In this document: one piece after another, positions 16,007-18,911 of the stretch
Layout of the letters: each line of letters begins with the position of its first letter
How positions within the stretch are numbered: position 1 is the first letter of the stretch
Source of the DNA: Bordetella parapertussis
GTDB taxonomy: Bacteria > Pseudomonadota > Gammaproteobacteria > Burkholderiales > Burkholderiaceae_B
Length of the DNA: 18,911 nucleotides
Direction: 5' to 3'
Assembly (NCBI GenBank): GCA_945883615.1
Contig: CAMCYB010000034.1
Location: 1 to 18,911, forward strand
Notes under the pieces: generated by a model
The model's database searches: none
Seen by the model: only the letters and a program-made list of their open reading frames with translations
Told to the model about the DNA's origin: nothing
Program-made: the position numbers and the translations under genes

Positions 16007-17043
16007 AGCCAAGCTTAGCATTTGATCAAGCCACGACAGACCGCGTTGCCGCGCTGATGGTGGCTCATAATTTGATACAAAGCGACTCAATTGACATTCA
16101 AGCGTTGTCGGGTGGTCAGTCTAACCCTACCTTTAAAATTGTGGCGGGTGATCAACGTTTTATATTACGAAAAAAACCTGCTGGACTCTTGCTGCCTTCA
16201 GCCCATGCCATTGAACGTGAATACCGAGTCATGCAAGCGCTGAAAAAAACAAATGTCCCGGTTCCTGAGATGTGTTTTTTGCATGAAGAAAATGATGTAC
16301 TGGGTACACCTTTTTATGTGATGGCTTTTTTAGAGGGGCGTATAAGATTTGACCAAACATTACCTGATTTCACCGTAGCTGATCGTACTTCGCTCTACAA
16401 CGACATGAATCGGGTGATTGCAACGCTTCACACTGTAGACGCTGACGCAATTGGCTTAGGTGATTTCGGTCGCTCTGGTAATTATTTTGAACGGCAAATT
16501 GCTCGCTGGTCAAGGCAATACTTAGCTGACCCAGGTCAACGTATACCTGCACTAGAGTCACTGATTGAGGTACTGCCACAACATATTCCGCCGGGTGAAT
16601 TACATAGCATTGTGCATGGCGATTTTCGTCTAGATAATCTGATGCTTGACCCCAATTTACCTTGTGTTATTGGCGTTTTAGATTGGGAACTATCAACATT
16701 AGGGCACCCTGTTGCTGATTTTGCTTACCATTGCATGAGCTGGCACATACCCCCCCGTTTATGGCGCGGCATTGGTGGGCTTGATCTTAAAGCATTGGGT
16801 ATACCCACTGAACTTGAATACGTCGATTTGTACGTTCAGCGAACAGGTTTTAAAGATGTTAAAACCCATTGGAATTTTTATTTAGCGTATAACTTTTTTA
16901 GAATTTCAGCTATTTTGCACGGTATTGGCCAACGTGTGCGACAAGGTAATGCCGCTTCAGCCGATGCTATTGACATGGCATCTAAAGCTGAACCTTTAGC
17001 TGAAATGGGTTGGCAGTTTGCTCAGAAAATTGTGACAACATAA
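16003..17043 (+). CDS. APH-family phosphotransferase, ACAD10/11 kinase-domain type
   Basis: This 346-residue aminoglycoside-phosphotransferase-fold kinase matches the kinase domain fused to ACAD in human ACAD10/11 and the separate bacterial form LvaA. Visible features are GGQSNPTF (37-44) in the nucleotide loop, RKKP (56-59) with the ATP-binding Lys, Glu73 in the following helix, the catalytic loop HGDFRLDNLM (205-214, Asp207 and Asn212), and the metal-binding DWE (227-229) before STLGHPVADFAYH. All key residues are present, so it should be active. By family it would phosphorylate the hydroxyl of 4-hydroxyacyl-CoA so that phosphate can be eliminated. It is linked to the SDR by an ATGA overlap and ends about 50 bases before the ChaN-like gene. 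Antibiotic resistance is an unlikely role. Confidence 0.9.
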   Translation: MKPSLAFDQATTDRVAALMVAHNLIQSDSIDIQALSGGQSNPTFKIVAGDQRFILRKKPAGLLLPSAHAIEREYRVMQALKKTNVPVPEMCFLHEENDVLGTPFYVMAFLEGRIRFDQTLPDFTVADRTSLYNDMNRVIATLHTVDADAIGLGDFGRSGNYFERQIARWSRQYLADPGQRIPALESLIEVLPQHIPPGELHSIVHGDFRLDNLMLDPNLPCVIGVLDWELSTLGHPVADFAYHCMSWHIPPRLWRGIGGLDLKALGIPTELEYVDLYVQRTGFKDVKTHWNFYLAYNFFRISAILHGIGQRVRQGNAASADAIDMASKAEPLAEMGWQFAQKIVTT

Positions 17044-17092
17044 AAGCTTGAGCTTGGCCGAATATTTTTACAAATTAGGAGTTTCTTTAAAA

Positions 17093-18004
17093 ATGCATTG
17101 TTATCGAACTAACCCTCGTATAAGTGTTATGAACAGTGTGAACGCTACGAAAAATTTGTTCAATATGTTTGTGGCCAGCATTTTATTTTCTTTGAGTGCA
17201 AGTTTTGTTGTGCAGGCTAAGCAGCCTATTGAAGGCTTGCAGCAACCCATTTATTTAATGGGTGAGGTGCACGATAATCTTGCAATAAATGAAGCGCGTT
17301 TTGCACGGTTAAAGCAAGACATTAACGCAGGGTGGCGACCTGCTCTCATCATGGAACAGTTTGATCGAGAGCGCCAAGACGATTTAACAAGTGCATGGCA
17401 AACGTGCCCTGATGCAGCATGTGTGATTAAAAAAGCGGGTCGTGACGGTTGGAATTGGTCTTTTTATGAACCGCTGATTAATCTAGCTTTGCAATATCGT
17501 TTGCCACTTGTTGCCGGTAACGTATCACGACAAGACGCCTCTAAAATTATGCGCGGCAGTTATGACGCTGTGTTCGATGCAGGCATGCAAAAACAACTTG
17601 GGTTGTTGCGTGACTGGCCTGACAGCATGACGGCACAGCAAACAGAATCAATCGTTGTGGGCCATTGTGGCGTTTTACCTCAAGCGATGGTGGCGCCTAT
17701 GGTGCAAGCTCAAAGAGCTCGAGATGCTTGGTTAGCGCATTTAATCGTTCAGTATGCGTCTCAGGGCGTGGTTTTGATTGCCGGCAATGGTCACGTGCAA
17801 AGAGATGTGGGTGTTTACCGTTGGTTGCCGTCTGAATTGCTGCCTTATGTCACAGTGATGGGTTTTGTAGAACCCAATGGCATTAATTTTCAAGCGTATG
17901 ACGAGGTGATTGTCTTACCCTCTTTTGATAGGCCTGATCCGTGCATAGCTTTTAAGAAAATGATGCGACAATCTAAGCCTGTTGCGACACCATCTAAAGT
18001 TTAA
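17093..18004 (+). CDS. ChaN-family exported protein (haem-binding-uptake/Tiki superfamily)
   Basis: This protein of about 303 residues belongs to the ChaN-like (DUF399) family. Its marks are YLMGEVHDNLA near the mature N-terminus, ALIMEQFDRE, a VGHCG segment in the middle, and VVLIAGNGHVQRDVGV. The conserved acidic and His positions (GEVHD, HCG, GNGH) fit the metal or haem site of the family. The start at ATG 17093 is preferred over the TTG at 17048: TTAGGAG lies 11 bases upstream and the shorter product places a hydrophobic signal segment (NLFNMFVASILF to VVQA) near the N-terminus. A further ATG at 17129 is possible. I see no lipobox, so it is probably periplasmic. A small lipoprotein gene starts just after the stop. 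Some ChaN proteins bind haem dimers; the role here is unknown. Confidence 0.85.
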   Translation: MHCYRTNPRISVMNSVNATKNLFNMFVASILFSLSASFVVQAKQPIEGLQQPIYLMGEVHDNLAINEARFARLKQDINAGWRPALIMEQFDRERQDDLTSAWQTCPDAACVIKKAGRDGWNWSFYEPLINLALQYRLPLVAGNVSRQDASKIMRGSYDAVFDAGMQKQLGLLRDWPDSMTAQQTESIVVGHCGVLPQAMVAPMVQAQRARDAWLAHLIVQYASQGVVLIAGNGHVQRDVGVYRWLPSELLPYVTVMGFVEPNGINFQAYDEVIVLPSFDRPDPCIAFKKMMRQSKPVATPSKV

Positions 18005-18139
18005 ATGATGTTTTTATTGTTAAAGCGTTTTTTTGTAACCTTATTCATATTATTTGGTTTGACCCTGACCGGTTGTGCCTACGACCCTTTGCCGCAACGT
18101 ACCCCTGATGGTTTTGACCCACCTTACAACTACGATTAA
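18005..18139 (+). CDS. Small lipoprotein, 44 residues
   Basis: This short gene starts immediately after the ChaN-family stop (TTTAAATGATG, ATG at 18005, with a second in-frame ATG next to it). It encodes a basic-hydrophobic signal (KRFF, then a Leu/Phe/Thr core) ending in the lipobox LTGC with Cys24. The mature peptide is only 21 residues, rich in Pro, Asp and Tyr, and ends PPYNYD. The layout is that of a tiny outer-membrane-type lipoprotein. The residue after Cys is Ala, so an inner-membrane retention signal is not evident. Tight coupling suggests a shared role with the ChaN-like protein. I recognise no family. Confidence 0.75.
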   Translation: MMFLLLKRFFVTLFILFGLTLTGCAYDPLPQRTPDGFDPPYNYD

Positions 18140-18219
18140 TCGCTCTGAACTACCCATTTGAATAACGTTATTCTTGCCTGTTAGCCCTTTTTTTGCTCCT
18201 TTGGCCTAACGCAGGTCAT

Positions 18220-18771
18220 TTAAAACTGCCATGTTATGCCGGTCGTTACCGTCAGGCTGTTATTTACACGCTGCCCGTTAATAGCAGGTGAGGCAATCAC
18301 CCCGAGCCCGAGTTGAATGTCTTTAGTTGGTGCATACATGACTGCAATCTCAGCTAAAGCCAAATATTGACTGTTTGGATCTGGGTTGGTTTGTAAGCCA
18401 AAATCTAAAGCAAGTTTCCATTGATCATTAACAACCCATACAGGTGCCGCAGATATTGACCAAATGTTAGTACGTTGTGAGTCACTATCACTTGAACCAG
18501 ACATTCGGTTGCTGACATAGCCCGCGTTTAGGTGTAGTTCAGCGTCATCAGATAAATAGGAAGCAATGAAGGTTAAATTACCATTGGTTTGAGCGTTACC
18601 TAAGCCAGAGTTTTGCATGCTTTTTGTAACGGGCAAAATAACGCTGGGGTTTGCTGCAAAGCTCCAACCCTCAGTTTGATCGCCTGCAAAAACCCAGATT
18701 AGACCAATTTCGTTGTTGTTCCAGCCGTTAATTTGTGACAATTGTCTAGATGCGCCAAAGTAAATATCTAG
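18220..18771 (-). pseudogene. Outer-membrane beta-barrel protein, 5' end removed by an IS
   Basis: This is the C-terminal part, about 184 codons, of a beta-barrel protein. Alternating hydrophobic and polar strands with Gly and Asn turns run throughout, and the chain ends TGITWQF. The final aromatic Phe is the usual signal for insertion by the BAM complex. An internal TTG at 18741 gives an apparent start, but the same frame stays open upstream (LDIYFGASRQLSQ) until it meets the IS5-type element at about 18771. No signal peptide remains, so the gene is truncated and probably dead. It resembles transporter-like proteins of the phenol-degradation MetA type in general style, but the match is loose. 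It is convergent with the ChaN/lipoprotein pair. Confidence 0.7.
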
Positions 18772-18911
18772 GGAAACTCTGAAAAAGTCCCCGAATTCAG
18801 AGAACTCGGGACGCGGTTAATTGTCTGATTAGTATCGCAAATTTTTCGATCACGATCATGCCCCAATTGAGCTTTTCTGATATTGAATTCGATGCCAAGC
18901 GTAAGCAAACG
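18772..18911 (+). mobile_element. IS5-family insertion sequence, left end only (cut by window edge)
   Basis: The element begins near GGAAACTCTGAAAAAGTCC, directly after CTAG (18768-18771), which fits the YTAR target that IS5-type elements duplicate. The barrel-gene frame is lost at this point. About 86 bases separate the end from the transposase ATG at 18858. They contain an inverted repeat at 18790-18810, with nine-base arms CCCGAATTC and GAACTCGGG, one mismatch and a 3-base loop. The right end and second target copy are outside the window. Confidence 0.75.
18858..18911 (+). CDS. IS5-family transposase (N-terminal fragment)
   Basis: The first 18 codons of a transposase run off the right edge of the window, reading MPQLSFSDIEFDAKRKQT. 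The MxQLSF-D-E--KRKQT pattern is the characteristic start of IS5-family DDE transposases. No strong ribosome-binding site is visible before the ATG. Whether the rest is intact cannot be seen. Confidence 0.8.
   Translation, partial: MPQLSFSDIEFDAKRKQT

Noticed and set aside
16003..17043. Aminoglycoside resistance kinase
   Set aside because: The protein is of the APH-fold type tied to ACAD10/11, in an operon with an acyl-CoA dehydrogenase and an SDR, and nothing else nearby suggests resistance.
18140..18219. Possible terminator between the lipoprotein gene and the convergent barrel gene (AATAACGTTATT at 18161-18172, T-run near 18187)
   Set aside because: The palindrome is AT-only apart from its centre and is separated from the T-run by about a dozen bases. 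It does not make a convincing intrinsic terminator.

Overview
The window looks like part of a chromosome from a Gram-negative proteobacterium. A Burkholderiales-like betaproteobacterium of moderate GC content is my best guess, from the mix of YaeQ, FloA/NfeD, a form II cox operon and periplasmic and outer-membrane proteins. No rRNA or other taxonomic marker is present, so this is inference. Genes are dense, with short gaps and several ATGA overlaps.

Layout. Positions 1-141 are the end of an IS3-type insertion sequence whose transposase reads off the left edge. It interrupts a glycine betaine/proline-type binding-protein gene (142-432, minus) that follows a hairpin-rich leader (433-796). Positions 797-8321 (minus) hold a complete seven-gene aerobic CO-dehydrogenase-like operon in the order coxS-L-M-D-E-G-F. 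The catalytic subunit carries the AYRGAGR loop of form II enzymes, so the true substrate is uncertain. A sigma70-like promoter and a dyad lie upstream of coxS in the divergent region 8322-8666, which also serves an unrecognised exported protein (8667-9629, plus). Positions 9681-13342 (minus) form a membrane-organisation operon: yaeQ, nfeD, floA and a small two-helix membrane protein.

Positions 13507-17043 (plus) hold a catabolic group: a carboxymuconolactone-decarboxylase-family protein, an acyl-CoA dehydrogenase, a short-chain dehydrogenase and an APH-type kinase. The last three are joined by ATGA overlaps. They match the kinase/ACAD/SDR parts of 4-hydroxyacyl-CoA (levulinate-type, Lva) catabolism. 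A ChaN-like exported protein (17093-18004) and a 44-residue lipoprotein (18005-18139) follow. The right end is an outer-membrane barrel gene (18220-18771, minus) cut by an IS5-type element whose transposase reads off the right edge.

The clearest points for a second look are: insertion sequences at both boundaries, each breaking a gene; the form II active site with a full maturation set; the split ACAD11-like module beside a CMD protein; the NfeD/FloA/small-membrane-protein trio; two in-frame tandem repeats that lengthen protein termini; and the structured leader upstream of the broken binding-protein gene. I found no tRNA, rRNA, CRISPR array, phage genes or defence system, and no transcription-factor gene anywhere in the window.
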